64,000 nt of DNA from the NCBI GenBank assembly GCA_020080175.1, contig JAGHQL010000029.1, positions 62,001 to 126,000 on the forward strand, given 5' to 3'. Below the pieces are notes generated by a model. It saw only the letters and a list, made by a program, of their open reading frames with translations. It had not been told where the DNA came from and searched no databases. Within the stretch, counting starts at the first letter, position 1; the number at the start of each line of letters is the position of its first letter. This document shows positions 44,630-56,325 of the stretch, in pieces. The position numbers were made by a program, and so were the translations under genes. This DNA comes from Glutinoglossum americanum. Taxonomy: Eukaryota; Ascomycota; Geoglossomycetes; Geoglossales; Geoglossaceae.

Positions 44630-47051
44630 GGCGATCTTACTATTCACGCACCTCCCCTGCGATACCACCCAGTGTCTAGAAATCAAGGTGACGTGAGCCC
44701 CGTTTCACCACCAAGGCTGTGTCGACTTTCTGAAGCGCAAATGGACGTAACTAGGTTGTAGCTCGAAGGGATCTTCTCGATATCGATCTGTACAGCAGGC
44801 TATATATGAAGAAATGGTTGGATCCACAAGTCGAACGTGGTAGTGGCGGCGAAGCTTGGTAATGTGCTGTCAATAAACACTTCGACAAATTGAAACCTAG
44901 TCCTAAGGTCCTCCTTGTTATAGAAAGTCGGTGCTTAGCGCACGTCACAGGGCGACTACAGCGTCCTAAACGGTGTTCGGATCGTTGTCTCTGGCCACTC
45001 TCGGGTGGATATGATGCGAGGTAAGTGGCAATACAACGGAGTTAGGGTGAGAGCAATGACTCGTGAGGGCTGTCAGTTTTGCCGCCCTCGGTGCCGGCGC
45101 ACGCTAGCACTAGGGTGCAATTCGCGGTAGAGGGATATGTAATCTGCTCTGGGGCGGCGGTTTTGGCGGGTGACAGCCGGAGTCGTTTGATGTCAAAGGT
45201 TCGTAGCGGAGTACAGATCTGGACTGCTGCAAAAAGAACTATCCGGAGGCAGTAGGTTGGTTCTGAAGGAAAAGCAATTGCTTCTGGGGGAGCATAAGCA
45301 AAAGCAAACTCCCGGGTGAATTGTTGCGTCTGCGTCTTTCCAATCAGTGTCGCCCACACGTTTTGAACGAGCCCAAGCGCCGTTTTCCCTGACGCAGCTA
45401 ATGCCTCGTCCTTCTCACTAATCAGCTCCTCGCGCCCGGCAAAGCCAAAATCGCCGAGAACAACAATGTACCTTGAAGGAAAATACTGGAGTACTCTAGA
45501 TGAGAATCGATCGATCGTTCAAGAGGACTTTGTATCAGTTGTTTTGCTCAAACAGGTGGCTGACGTCGGACTTAATACTAAAGTAAGGCCCCAACTACAA
45601 GCCACTGCTGTCAGACGCAGACCCGGAATGTCGAGGGAAGATTAATGGAAAGATTAATGGACAGAGCCGATCACGCTTAGTGATCCCGGCGAACATAAGA
45701 TCGAAATTTCGTGCTTTCGTTCGTTGATCGTGGCGGCGTGCGATCGACGAAGCATCATGTCAAAGACCCCGATAGATTAAAGTTAGTTATCCTATGGGCG
45801 GGCTCACAGACAGTGTTGGTCCCATAGCCTAGAGGAAGAAGATGCGGCTTGGCGCGCCCAATGCCAACTAATGCGTCATAGTTGCCCTCCTTTTCAGCGG
45901 ACCGACAAAGGGTGGAGGGTGTGTAGGATACGGCACTCTACTCTACAGGTACTAGGTGGAGGCTATATGTGCGAAACACAACTTCCATGGATTCCCTAAC
46001 GCATGGACAGAGTAAAGATTCTCACGAGTCACCGGATGTACCAAGGCTCAACCCTGCCTCAACTCTGCCCAGCAAATCAGGATGATGCCGTGAATCCGTG
46101 GAGGCTGGGGTACCTTGTCACCGCGTTCGGTATCGTATTCTACAGCAGCATTCCATGATCCTTCCCCTCTCTGCATGCTGCAACCTCTTGCATTTCGCAG
46201 GGAGCGTGTTCGAGGCTGCTAGCCCGGCGGAAATGAATGGAAGTTGCATGGAAGCAGGGAGATGGCTGCGAGGGAAATGCTTCCGAGAGCTTCTTCGTCG
46301 CAGCCTATGCCACAAGCAGCCCAACTGCATTGAAGTGGCATTTATCCAGGGCCAGGGTCATGGTCGAAAGGGCGTGACCATCCCAGGAAAAACAAAAAAA
46401 CACTATGTACGTACATAGTGGACGGTCTAACCCCCATGCCATCACCCAATCTAACGCGATCATCCACTTAGAACGGGCCGAGGAATAATGGCTCGCCACT
46501 GGCTCACTGGTAGTGCGACGCTAAACGTCAGTGTGCTTCAAGTGGCTCGATCCTCGCCGCTGCTCTTCCTTTAGCGCGCGGTCAGGGTGTCAACTTTGTA
46601 CCGAAAGTTGGTAAGAGAGATTGCCCCACTGGAAGGATTATTGCTAATTTTCCAGAAGATTACCTCATACAGATTTACCTGCCTTCGTGCGAGGCTCGTG
46701 CAGGCAACCAGCCAACAACCAACTGCCGGTCGGCCGAGACAATAAGTAGCGCGAATGCTATTAGCCTACTACGTTATAGGTTTGCAAGAGGAATAATTAA
46801 TACAACTCATAGCAGACTAGTAAGGTGCGCCGCTGGATCTTCTAGAAACAAATCCCAGCCGCATGGTACGCCGCACAGACAATTGTCGGGCGGTCCGCAC
46901 GGATTCCCCGACGAACACCATTTCTTTTTCCGGAAATAACTTCGCACTAGCTTCGTAGATGCTGTCCTCTAGGGTCAAGTCCGTACAGAGGCTCAAGCCT
47001 TTCCTCATCATTTTTCGACCTCCGACCCCCTTTGATTTTGTCCTTTTTGCC
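44630..47051. other. 2.4-kb interval without a firm gene
   Basis: Upstream of the RGS gene and downstream of the RUS gene, both on the minus strand. A minus-strand frame at about 45042-45520 is open for some 158 codons but has no ATG. A perfect 20-bp palindrome lies at 46401-46420. A 12-bp near-repeat (AAGATTAATGGA type) occurs twice near 45638-45661. No family match is seen. Confidence 0.5.
46401..46420. repeat. Perfect 20-bp palindrome
   Basis: CACTATGTACGTACATAGTG is its own reverse complement over all 20 bases. It follows a run of seven A and lies about 630 bp beyond the RUS gene stop. Confidence 0.95.
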
Positions 47052-49103
47052 CTAACCAACAGGAAACTTGATTCGGAAGCCTGGCCGGGTTTCAAGTGCC
47101 GAAGAGCGGACATCCCACCCAGCTGCAGTGAGCTGCCGTAAGAAACCGTCAAAGGTTCTGTTAGCCTGATCCAACGTTTCCTGCAAGAGCTGCAACACCC
47201 CCTGTGGGTCCGATAACGGCGGTTCCTGTTGCTTCAATTTTCGAGTCACCATTAGTGCAAGTGTCCACGCCTTTAGCTGGGACGTTGTAGAGCAGCCTTC
47301 CTTCAGGGCAATCAATGCTCTCCTTTCCCTAGTATCAACCCAAAGCAGGAAATTCTCTTTGGAAAATATTTCCGCCAGGTCCGTCAGATCAACTATTGGG
47401 TTTTGGATCGAGCCAGTGACCCCAAATGAACCTGCAATGGAAGCAAGCAAAAGCTGAAGTCTGACGCCAATCAGAGCGTGACCCGTCAACTCAGAGGCCC
47501 CCCATCGGAGTACGCCATCCCACTCAAACACCCTTTCCTGCTCCGACGCGTCTTTTGGGGTGAGGACTTCGCCCTGCTCGATGAGAGTAGAAAACACAAT
47601 GCTCGCCCGCTGCCGGTTTAACGTGAGCATTCTCACTGCGCGCACGGCCTTATAGTTGGCGAAGAGATGTATCGATAGGAGCAGGATCAATGACGACCAC
47701 GTGGCGAGTGTAGAGGAGACATTTGATACCACAACACTTCCAACCTAGACAATTGTCAGCGTTCCAGAAAAGTACTGATACACAAGAGCAAATTTAATGT
47801 CCGGAGCCATTGGTCAAGAGGTTTCGGAGCTACTTAAATAACCCGCCAGTTCGTCTTCGCCAGCTCCCAGATAAAGTGGTGTTGGCAGTATGCCTACTTA
47901 TAACCACCATTTGGCGGGAACGCCCCCATGTGATGCCTGAGCATTGTAGGGCTTCATTATGTTGGTATAGGCGTTTGGCTTGAGAGCCTTGGCCAATACC
48001 CCAATATAGATCGAAGCACAAGAAACGATTCGCCAAGCGGGATCCAATCTTCTCTGGGGTATTGATGGAATAACGCTGAATGAAGCAAATCTACTTACCA
48101 GCATACCCATGAGCGAAATTATTGTCTCCTGGCTGGCATCTTTCTGTATATCATGTTGGTTAGTGATACATACAAAGATCGCTGCTCGATTGGCAACGAG
48201 AGGGAACCATAGTTCTACCGCATTCAACTCCCCCAAGTTCCCCCACTTCGCGAAGTGAGCGCTCAAGCTAGTCTTTGAGCTCCCTGCCGCTACGCCACAA
48301 ATAGCTCTGGATACGCTAGACACACTCAGGAGCACCACTCGAACTGGTTTTGGAAACACGGGGGACAGGCAGTCAATAATTATAGCTGCGTCGTTGAATA
48401 TATCCGCTAAGAGCCGGTAGCGTTTACATTCTGCAACGAGCGAGTTTCCGAGCTTATGTGCAAAGAGGATCGTCGCTAGTCGACCCATACTTTCTTGGAT
48501 GACGGTTAACAGAAGTGCTGCCGTCGGCGAAGCAGTGGCATCCCCAACCCCGACACCTGACATTTTGGTAAGCCTCAACCTATGACGGCGGGGAAGGAGC
48601 ACTTACCTTGCAAAACCGCCCGAGAGGACAGCAATCCCGCAATTGAGCTCGAGAATGCTTGCAACGAATCCTGAAATGCTTGATTAAATTTCTAGAATGT
48701 CGTAGTTATGGTTCTAAACCCACGTACATATATCTGGTATCTGAAAATATTAGCCTTTAGTCAGCCGTTTCACTCTTATGCCTCTAGTAGGAAGAGAGTT
48801 GATCGTAGGGACTCGCGCGTTTGTTCTAGGTGGGAAGCCGAACTCTAAGTAATCCTCTGTAACGCTATTGGGATATCCCGCAGGTAGGAAAACATTTATC
48901 AACTTTGTCCATCGGCTGTGCGTGTTCTTGGGTAACTGAAAGTGCGCCGATATCAGTTTACATAGCTAAATATCATCCGAATGAGGTTCGTGACTTACGA
49001 CCACGTCGATCCTTCTGCCGCCTTTCGACAGCGATTCAATGTATGTTGTTGTTAAATTTCCAGCTTCGTCTCTCTCCTCCAATTCCATTGTAGAAATATC
49101 CAT
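47052..49103 (-). CDS. RUS family protein (DUF647)
   Basis: Membrane-associated protein of the RUS/DUF647 family (root UV-B sensitive in plants, C16orf58/RUSF1 in animals); biochemical function is unknown. Multi-exon. In order: MDISTMELEERDEAGNLTTT, FLPAGYPNSVTEDYLEF, YQIYDSLQAFSSSIAGLLSS, then GVGVGDATASPTAALLLTVI and ESMGRLATILFAHKLGNSLV, then ECKRYRLLADIFNDAAIIID, SPVFPKPVRVVLLSVSSVSR and SSKTSLSAHFAKWGNLGELN. These are the core RUS motifs. The last exon has TLNRQRASIVFSTLIEQGEV and ends AAGWDVRSSALETRPGFRIK FPVG (two parts). The start at 49103 is uncertain, since the frame is open upstream without ATG. Other open frames past 47052 are in other frames. Confidence 0.85.
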
Positions 49104-49624
49104 TACAATTGAGGTTCCGGTAAGGTTGAAGATGTGACTAAGTATAGATATGCGAGTGCTTTTTCTCGAAACGAGCGAACAGCTTCTCGGTGCCAAGCAT
49201 GTAGCTAATGCTATTTGTTAATGCACCACCACCGAACGCATGAATCTGGGGATAATCAATCTACCTCTTTTATTTAGTCATATACAGCAAAGACGATATT
49301 AGCAAGAATGAGAGTAGAATGTCTGCGATCGCCTTTGATACCTGATATGTAGACCGATTGAGGCAGCGCTAATGCCCCTGGCTATGGATGACCCGGGATT
49401 GGGTCCGCCCTCCCAAAAAAAAAAAAAAAAAAAAATAATTGCCTCTTAAACAACAGTAGTGTGGATATTCGCACTTAGCAAATCGTCCAGTTTTCCACAC
49501 GGAACCGTCCGTCCCATAACAGCAAGCCGACCGCCAAATCAAATGGCCCCCGCCGAACCCACTTCAGCGCACCGTAATATTCAATCCGGTAGCACGAATG
49601 CCTCCTAGTATCGTGAGTGAGGGT
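49104..49624. repeat. Intergenic with a 21-A run
   Basis: Between the RUS start and the end of kgd4, both minus. A run of 21 A is at 49415-49435. Otherwise I see nothing. Confidence 0.6.
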
Positions 49625-50089
49625 TTATGTGAAGAGACTGGCTCCTCCGGTCTGTACTGCATCGATCTCCGCTTGGGTCCAAGGTTTGCGCCGGAACTTC
49701 TCGGGGAGCTCATCGCGATCAAAGTATTGCCCTTTTGGAGGCTCGACTGGTCCAAGGGATTGGCCGGATTGGCCTCCCACAGCACCCCCTGTGGTTGAAA
49801 GTGTAGGACGATGATTGAGCGGTCCATGTTGTTGTGCTTTTACTCTGTAGGTAGCGAAGGAGTCTGGTAGGTTCTGGGTCGGCGAAGCTGGGTGGGCTTG
49901 TGGAGTGTGATCAGTCGATTCTGCTCGTTATTAGAATAAGTTAGCGACAGGTCTTGCAGGACGTTGGCAATTCTTTCGGAATCCCGTACCAGGAGCTGTG
50001 CGCTTCCCAACAAACTTTATTAAAGGAGCCCTGTGGTACGTAGCAGCTTGTGCTGCAGCAGCCTGTCGCAAGACCTTTGTCGTATTCAT
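49625..50089 (-). CDS. KGD4: Kgd4: alpha-ketoglutarate dehydrogenase subunit (Ymr31/MRPS36)
   Basis: Small mitochondrial protein that anchors the E3 subunit to the 2-oxoglutarate dehydrogenase complex; earlier it was listed as ribosomal protein mS36. Two exons (49990-50089, 49625-49920) with a 69-nt intron give 131 residues. The N-terminus MNTTKVLRQAAAAQAATYHR is a mitochondrial presequence and continues APLIKFVGKRTAP, matching PMIKFVGTRHP of yeast Ymr31. After the intron come STDHTPQAHPASPTQNLPDS and a Gly/Gln-rich linker. The end is ELPEKFRRKPWTQAEIDAVQ TGGASLF, matching ELPARFRYKPINEHELESIN SGGA (each split here into two pieces). The gene is easy to miss because of its small size and intron. 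Confidence 0.92.
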
Positions 50090-50999
50090 GTCGTATGTGA
50101 GGGGTGGCCTTGAAAACTATCAACAAATTTCTCCAAGCAGCACCAGAATCTCGGGTGGTGAATTTAGGACAACTCACTGGTAAGGATTATGGTGAGGGTC
50201 TAGCTTTGAGATTGTCGTATCGGTTGAACAGCTCAGTATATGTAGTGTTCTCTGGTGTATGTTGGTCTGCCACTGAAATAGTGGTCTGATGTTGGATGTT
50301 GTTGCTTTTGTATTTCTAGTACCGAAGCGGACCTTGAGAGCTCCCGGCTTAAATTTCACATGAACACGCGGGGAACCCCACGTTACAATAGAAGGGGAAA
50401 AAAATTTATATTGACCTGTGGGGGTTGCGGAGTCAATCTGTGTAAGTAGCAACGTTGCTTTGATGCGAGTGGTGCGTTGTCGTCTGATACGGGGGAACTC
50501 GGAACAAGGAGGGTTCAGCTAAGGATCCGCCGGGGTGATAAGAGATACTTTATATTGTGCACATTGAACAACTTGCTTTTGCTGCGGCCTCATCGTTGCT
50601 TATTGCGTGGCATGTACACTCAAGGGAAAAATTTTTCTTGGTTGAGAAAATGAGAACCTATCCTTAAATTGATGAGGAGTCTTGATGCACGAATGTTCCT
50701 GCATCACGGGACCTTGCAATCTGATGTTTATCACATCATGCTTCTTTCAAGCTAGGATCTCCTGCAGTCCGCACGGGCTGAGGGCCAAACGATTGACTTC
50801 CTGGGTTCTAATGTTTAACATTATCTCCAAGTTAGATAATAAGCTGTCAGGAATCCTTCAGATTCTCTTTAGGTATTGCGTTGTGATCTTGCAGGACAAT
50901 GTTTCAGTCCGATGTTCCTCCAGTTGCCTCTGTAGCCGAGAGGGGTCTGACCAACGACATCAGTTAGTCTTATGAGCCACGCATCTTCAGTGTACAGTC
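50090..50999. promoter_or_regulatory. Divergent upstream region of kgd4 and med18
   Basis: 910 bp between divergent starts. The part 50390-50700 includes an A-rich stretch and two TTTTTC-like runs. No gene, repeat or clear factor site is seen. Confidence 0.4.
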
Positions 51000-51943
51000 A
51001 TGCACGAACTCCTGCTCTTCGCTCAAATCCCGCTATCGCGCCATAATCAGCTCCTTAGGATACTATGCGGTATCGCTGGAACGCAACCACAACGGGTCGT
51101 GGAGAGACACCTGATATTTATGCCCAGAAAAATACATGACTCCAGAGGTCAACAAGTTGGCGGAACACAGACGGTGCAAAACCAACAGGCGCAGGCACTA
51201 CAGGGCCAGCTGCATGGAGAATTATTTCATTTACAACTAGTCGGTGAAATTGATGATGGCCAATTTGCTGATGAAGATGGTCGCACGCTGGAGGGGGAAC
51301 AGGAAGAGGAGGATGAAGTGATGAAGGATGCAGCGGGAGGTAAAATCGAGATTCTTGCTAAGCCAGAGCCTTCACCATTAAAGGCGCCTTCAGGTGATTC
51401 TGTAGAAAAACCCTTTTATCATTTCGAAAAGCAGCGGTGGTCATTACGATTCCATGACTTGCCTGAAGTTCCTGTGCGGCGACCAGTGACTTCGAGGATG
51501 GTATCGAGCGTAGACATTATTGACGGTAATGCTATAGAATTCATGGATGCTCTCGGTTACAAGTAAGCCTCATCTGGTTCTTCTTTGCGATTTAGAACTA
51601 AAAGTTTCATAGGTACGTTTCCGAGTATATCCTTGAGGGACATCGAGTTACACACAACAACCTTACCCTCCTACTGCACCATATCATGCTTTTTCCTCCA
51701 TTGCCGCCTAATGGAACTTCCATTTCGTCACCCAGGAAGTCCTTACCTCCCTATTGTTCTCTAGTTCCTTTGGATCAGAGCGGTGGGTATGTGCTCCAAG
51801 CATCAGCACTTGTTCAAGATGGAACAAAACCTGAGAGCATAACTCTGGGTATCAGCCAGCTGAAAGCATTTAAAGATATGATGAAAGGTGTTGTCGAATT
51901 GGAGATCGGGGATAGACTTGCTCTAGACACTAGGGTTAAATAG
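51000..51943 (+). CDS. MED18: Mediator complex subunit 18 (Med18/Srb5)
   Basis: Head-module subunit of Mediator, pairing with Med20 and contacting RNA polymerase II. Two exons (51000-51562, 51613-51943) give 297 residues. The start MHELLLFAQIPLSRHNQLLR and ILCGIAGTQPQRVVERHLIF are characteristic of fungal Med18. A Gln-rich and acidic insertion (GEQEEEDEVMKDA) follows. The C-terminal part has FDALGYK-like EFMDALGYK joined to YVSEYILEGHRVTHNNLTLL, then SGGYVLQASALVQDGTKPES and KAFKDMMKGVVELEIGDRLA, completing the fold. The gene is tandem with pnk1, 301 bp apart. Confidence 0.94.
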
Positions 51944-52244
51944 TGTGAGGCAGCATGGAACGCAATAAAAAGCTATAGAGAGAACAGTGGATAGCGTGGC
52001 CTTCGCAGGTGGTTTCCCTTTTGTGGGCAGGAGGCAAACAATGGCCTCGGAGGGTCTAATTGACCGCGAGCTCGAACAAACCTCTCTTGTTTCAGTTGCG
52101 CAAATGGTTTTTGGGGATGCATTTGGCTTGTGTGGGAATAGTCAAAATTTCTATCGGTATTAGGCGCTAGGCGCCATGGCGATACATTACAGTTTTACAC
52201 AATAGACTAAAGATCACAGATATGAGCGTCTTGGATAGAAGAAA
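51944..52244. promoter_or_regulatory. Short gap between med18 and pnk1
   Basis: 301 bp containing the med18 3'UTR and pnk1 promoter. I see no distinctive site. Confidence 0.4.
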
Positions 52245-54470
52245 ATGCTCATGCTCAGGCGCGGCAACAGTGCGCGAACCTTATCGGTTACGCGTTTTGG
52301 AAGCGCGATATCACGTGCAGTATTGAAAGAACGACTCTGCTCAGCGACACCAGTGATTTACATGGTGAGAATTCCCACGAGCGGTTTTTCTGTTAAGATG
52401 TCGGGCCCCCTCCCACGGAGTGGGTTGAAGCGTAGAGCCGCAACCAAGGATACGTCGATATCTCCTCCGCCAACTAAAAGAAAACAGATATCGATGACAA
52501 CTCGTGAGTAATTTCAGCCTTCTTTATGCCATCCGTGCTGATATCCGTCTTCAAGAAAACGCTGTCGTCAATTTCTTCACTCCAGTGTCCGAGAAAGAAC
52601 CTGATAAGATCACATGGCGCGTTATCGATGACAGTCTTTTGATAGCCAAGCACCATCCAGAAGAAAATGAGAGGGCCAACATTCCAAAAAAACGTCGCCG
52701 CATAGCGGGCTTCGATCTTGTGCGTATAGCGAACACCGCCACTTATTTAGGCACGGGGAGATAACCTGAATATACTCTAGGATTCTACGATAATCAAATC
52801 GGCATCTGGAAACAAATTCGGGAAGGATGCTTCAGATTGGAAGTGGTGGGATGATGTCGTACCGCCCACCTTAAAGAATCTCTATGCTGAGGGGTGTGTG
52901 GTCGTTATCGCCGAGCATAGTCACCGCGAATATACAGCTAACCTAACTACAACAGGTATCTACTTGTAGTCTTCAGCAACCAAGGAGCTGTGAGTCTGAA
53001 GGGTGATCCTAAAACCGCCAAGAGAGACCAGAAGAACCTAGCCACCTTTAAGGGAAAGTTGGCTGCGTTACTCATTCAGTTAAATCTTCCAATTTCCGTT
53101 TATGCCGCTACTAGAAGAGACAAGTACCGGAAACCACGTACTGGCATGTGGGATGAGATGCTCGAGGACTATGATCTGGATAACGCATCACTTGATCTAG
53201 AAGGGTCGTTCTTCGTAGGTGATGCTGCGGGTCGGCCAGCTGTCGACGGAGGTAGTCAAGATTTTTCTTGCTCCGACAGGTCTGCATCTCCACCCGTGTT
53301 TCCTGCACCATTTGCTCTTACAGTCTAGGCAGGGATTTTGCCGCGAATGTCGGGATTCAATTTCATACCCCCGAGGAGCTCTTCCTGCATGAACCTCCAA
53401 AACCCTTCACGCGAGACTTCGATCCCGCAATGTACCTAAATAAACCTAGATTACCACCAGTTGCCTCAAGTAAGTTTAGCTCCACAACTCCCTTTGCTTT
53501 GTGTTAAACCAGTCTTCCTCTACGGCTCTAAGAATGCTAAACTTGATTAGACACCACTGTCTTCAGCAAAGAGCGCCTTATAGATGTCGTTATGTTTTGT
53601 GGTGGTCCTGGATCGGGTAAGTCGACATTCTATTGGAGGCACGTGAAACCGCTTGGATATGAACGGGTCAATCAAGACCTTCTTAAGACTGTATGGTTAT
53701 ATCCCGTTCCATGCACAGCGCCGTGTTTGTGTATAACATGTGAGCAAGCTGAGTGACCTTCCAAAAGCGAGAGAAATGCATACAGATCGCTTCAAGGTAC
53801 CTCTCCGAAGGTAAACCTATCGTTATCGGTAAGCCATCGTAGGGCTTCTTGTCGTAATTGCACCTGCTGAGAGGGATTGACTAATGTACTCCCGAGATAA
53901 CACGAACGCGGATCCGGATACACGGGCCGTGTGGGTTCAAATGGCCCGAAAACATGACGTGCCAATTCGGTGCATATACTTCAATGCCCCAACGCGGCTA
54001 TGTTTACACAACGATGCCATAAGGGCATTGAACTGTGGCACTGTGAGTAACATCTTAATCCATCTTTTGGATTTATGCTGTGATGAGACTACTCCAATAC
54101 CACTCAAACTCCCTTCAGTTCCTGCAGAAGTTTGGCTAGGAGATACGCATTGTGGATATGATACAGAGTTCAAAGTTTGGCTTTTTTTTTTTTTTTTTAG
54201 ATATACACTGACAATGCCTACCGGGCCAGCAGCTAAACCCTGAGAAGAGGGCAATGTTGCCCACGGTGGCTTTCACGAGCTTCTCCGCAAGGTTTCGAGA
54301 GCCGACTCTGAAGGAGGGATTTGCAGACATTACTAGAATTGACTTCCATGTAAGTCCCGCTCTACGCATAGCCTGACTGGACCTGCCTCCAGGATCACTC
54401 TAATTTTGAGGTCTTGCAGTTTGAGGGCACAGATGAGGAGCGGGCAATTTGGAGCAAATACTGGATTTAA
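52245..54470 (+). CDS. PNK1: Polynucleotide 5'-kinase/3'-phosphatase Pnk1
   Basis: DNA repair enzyme that restores 3'-OH and 5'-phosphate at strand breaks. The gene has many introns. N-terminal HAD phosphatase: RRRIAGFDL joined to DSTIIKSASGNKFGKDASDW gives the DLDST catalytic motif; then VVFSNQGAV, KPRTGMWDEM and GSFFVGDAAGR. C-terminal kinase: P-loop MFCGGPGSGKSTFYWRHV, GYERVNQDLLKT, REKCIQIASRYLSEGKPIVI and DNTNADPDTRAVWVQMA. After an intron with an 18-T run (about 54043-54229) it continues QLNPEKRAMLPTVAFTSFSA and ends QFEGTDEERAIWSKYWI. No FHA domain is seen, as in S. pombe Pnk1. The start is either ATG 52245, with a basic leader, or ATG 52395 (MSGPLPRSGLKRRAATKDTS). Confidence 0.92.
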
Positions 54471-56325
54471 ATTCCAAAGTCTGGAGACTGGATTTCTATT
54501 CCGGCGTGTTGCAAATGTCGGGGCAAGTGCGAGACCGCCTTTTGCATGCCAACCCGTCCCCACGACACGTCGGTTCTTGTCATACTATTTTTTGCCGCAA
54601 GAATCATTCCATTTGCTCTCTTGACTACGTTGCATGACTAGGGCAGTCCGCAGCCCTCAGTTGCCAAGCGAACTACCGCTGCAAAGCCGTTGTGCTTGCA
54701 AAGACAGCCTTATCCTAGTGTGGGATAAATCAGTTTAACAATAGTCTACTACGTAGTATCTTTACCTACAAGCTGATTTCGTGATTCTACCTATCTTTCC
54801 TAAGGTTTTTTTTTTTTTTTGCATACCTGGATTGGAAATCATGAGTCTCGGCCACTTGCTTAATGACCGTGTCCCTGCGCAGAATCCCGACGACCCTGCC
54901 ACTCTTTCGGGATACCCTTGCAAAAAGCATCCTGTTTTCTGTTGTTACAAAGGCTCAACCAGCAGTTGAAGCAGCTAATGCAGGTGGTTATCCATTCGGC
55001 AGCAAAGTTTGCGCTGATCCCTGCGTGTGGAATACCGAATGACCGGCTATTGCGTGTTTTGCGGAAGCGACACGGGAAGTGTCTATGCCTCGGTGGCTGC
55101 TTGCGAAAACAGGGATTGCGATTGAACCGATCGAGTGGAAACCGGGAGCTGGAAGTTGTCCCTATGCGTTACATGATGGTGTGTGGACGATGGTCGTGTT
55201 GTTTCTAGTCTGCCGTGATCGCTGACGTTGATCCAAACGAATCTAAATCCAAGAGATGTTGTGCCTCAAGCTATGCCTGTGTACATACACAGTAGAGAAT
55301 AGCTGTCGCAAGGATAGAAACACACCACCAGGTACTGCTTGTTTGGTTGGTTGGACAACTCACTTCCTGTAGGTACGCGGCACTCAATTGCTCGCTGGGG
55401 ATTGTGCCCTTCCGACCCATCCTACTACCTATCTGTATATTTTGCCCATTTCGGCTTCAGTCAGTTGCGGAGTGAGCGGTTGAATCTGACCACAATGAAA
55501 AATCTTGAGTTAGAGTACTCCGTATTTTGTATGTAGTCCACATACTTTGTGCTTCCGAAACCCAATTGGCACACGGAGTGTTTATCCTTGTTCGCGGCGC
55601 AGGGGGAAAACGGTGGAAACACCCCCAACAGGACCCGGTCTCTTCCTTCGGGGCTACGCAATGACTTTACGGAGTAGTTGGGGCATAATTTTTCCTTTTT
55701 CCCTTCCCCTTTGCCTCCGGGCGCCAGGATTGGGTTAGAGGTACTCTACGTTCGGCTCTCCAGACAACTCCAAGCCGTATACGCAACAGCATAGGCCTTC
55801 GCTGACCAACGCTGTGACCGGAGCTACTCTCCAACCCCGCACAAGAAAATAGCACGCGTGAACGTCTGGACTACGCCTCAAAGCCACGGGCTTCGCCCAC
55901 CCTGTTCTCCCCACCTTCTCTTCTTTCCTATCTATCCTCAGTACCAAAACCCAAAATATGTCGCTGTAATTCGTCCCATCTGACCATTCGCCCAGTAAGT
56001 GTCACCCAAGTCATGCTGGAATACGTGGGACTATTGTCCGCTTCATTCGTTATTCCCCCTCCTCCTTCATGGGTGTGGTCCCCAAGCGACTGAAGACCCA
56101 AGCTAACTCGTGGAAAGTTCTCTCGTTCCTGCATCCAAACAAAGTACGTGGTTTGCCTTAGGTCGTGGCATTCCCCAATATCCACAGCAGTCCTACAACT
56201 CACAGCCACGTAGTACCGGTTTGTAGATAAGCACTGAATACCACCACGGATGCCTCGCCTCAACCTTTAAGACATATTACGAAGCCGATTATCACCAATT
56301 TCATGGGTTGTCGCGCGACATCAAT
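54471..56325. other. 1.9-kb interval of unclear content
   Basis: Contains a 16-T run near 54806 and short frames around 54840-55200 with no family match. A 9-mer TACTCCGTA at 55516-55524 faces its inverse TACGGAGTA at 55668-55676. The end nearest 56325 is the promoter of the next gene. Nothing here can be called a gene. Confidence 0.5.

Noticed and set aside
46497-46560. tRNA-like sequence (TGGCTCACTGGT and GGCTCGATCC resemble the A and B boxes)
   Set aside because: The T stem and the acceptor stem do not pair, so it does not fold as a tRNA.
46817-47152. 111-codon minus-strand frame overlapping the end of the RUS gene
   Set aside because: It is in another frame, has no family features, and the RUS frame ends naturally at 47052 with a plausible C-terminus.
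55039-55125. Short frame with CVFCGS, resembling the start of LOG-type phosphoribohydrolases
   Set aside because: The frame stops quickly and the family's PGGxGT motif is absent downstream.
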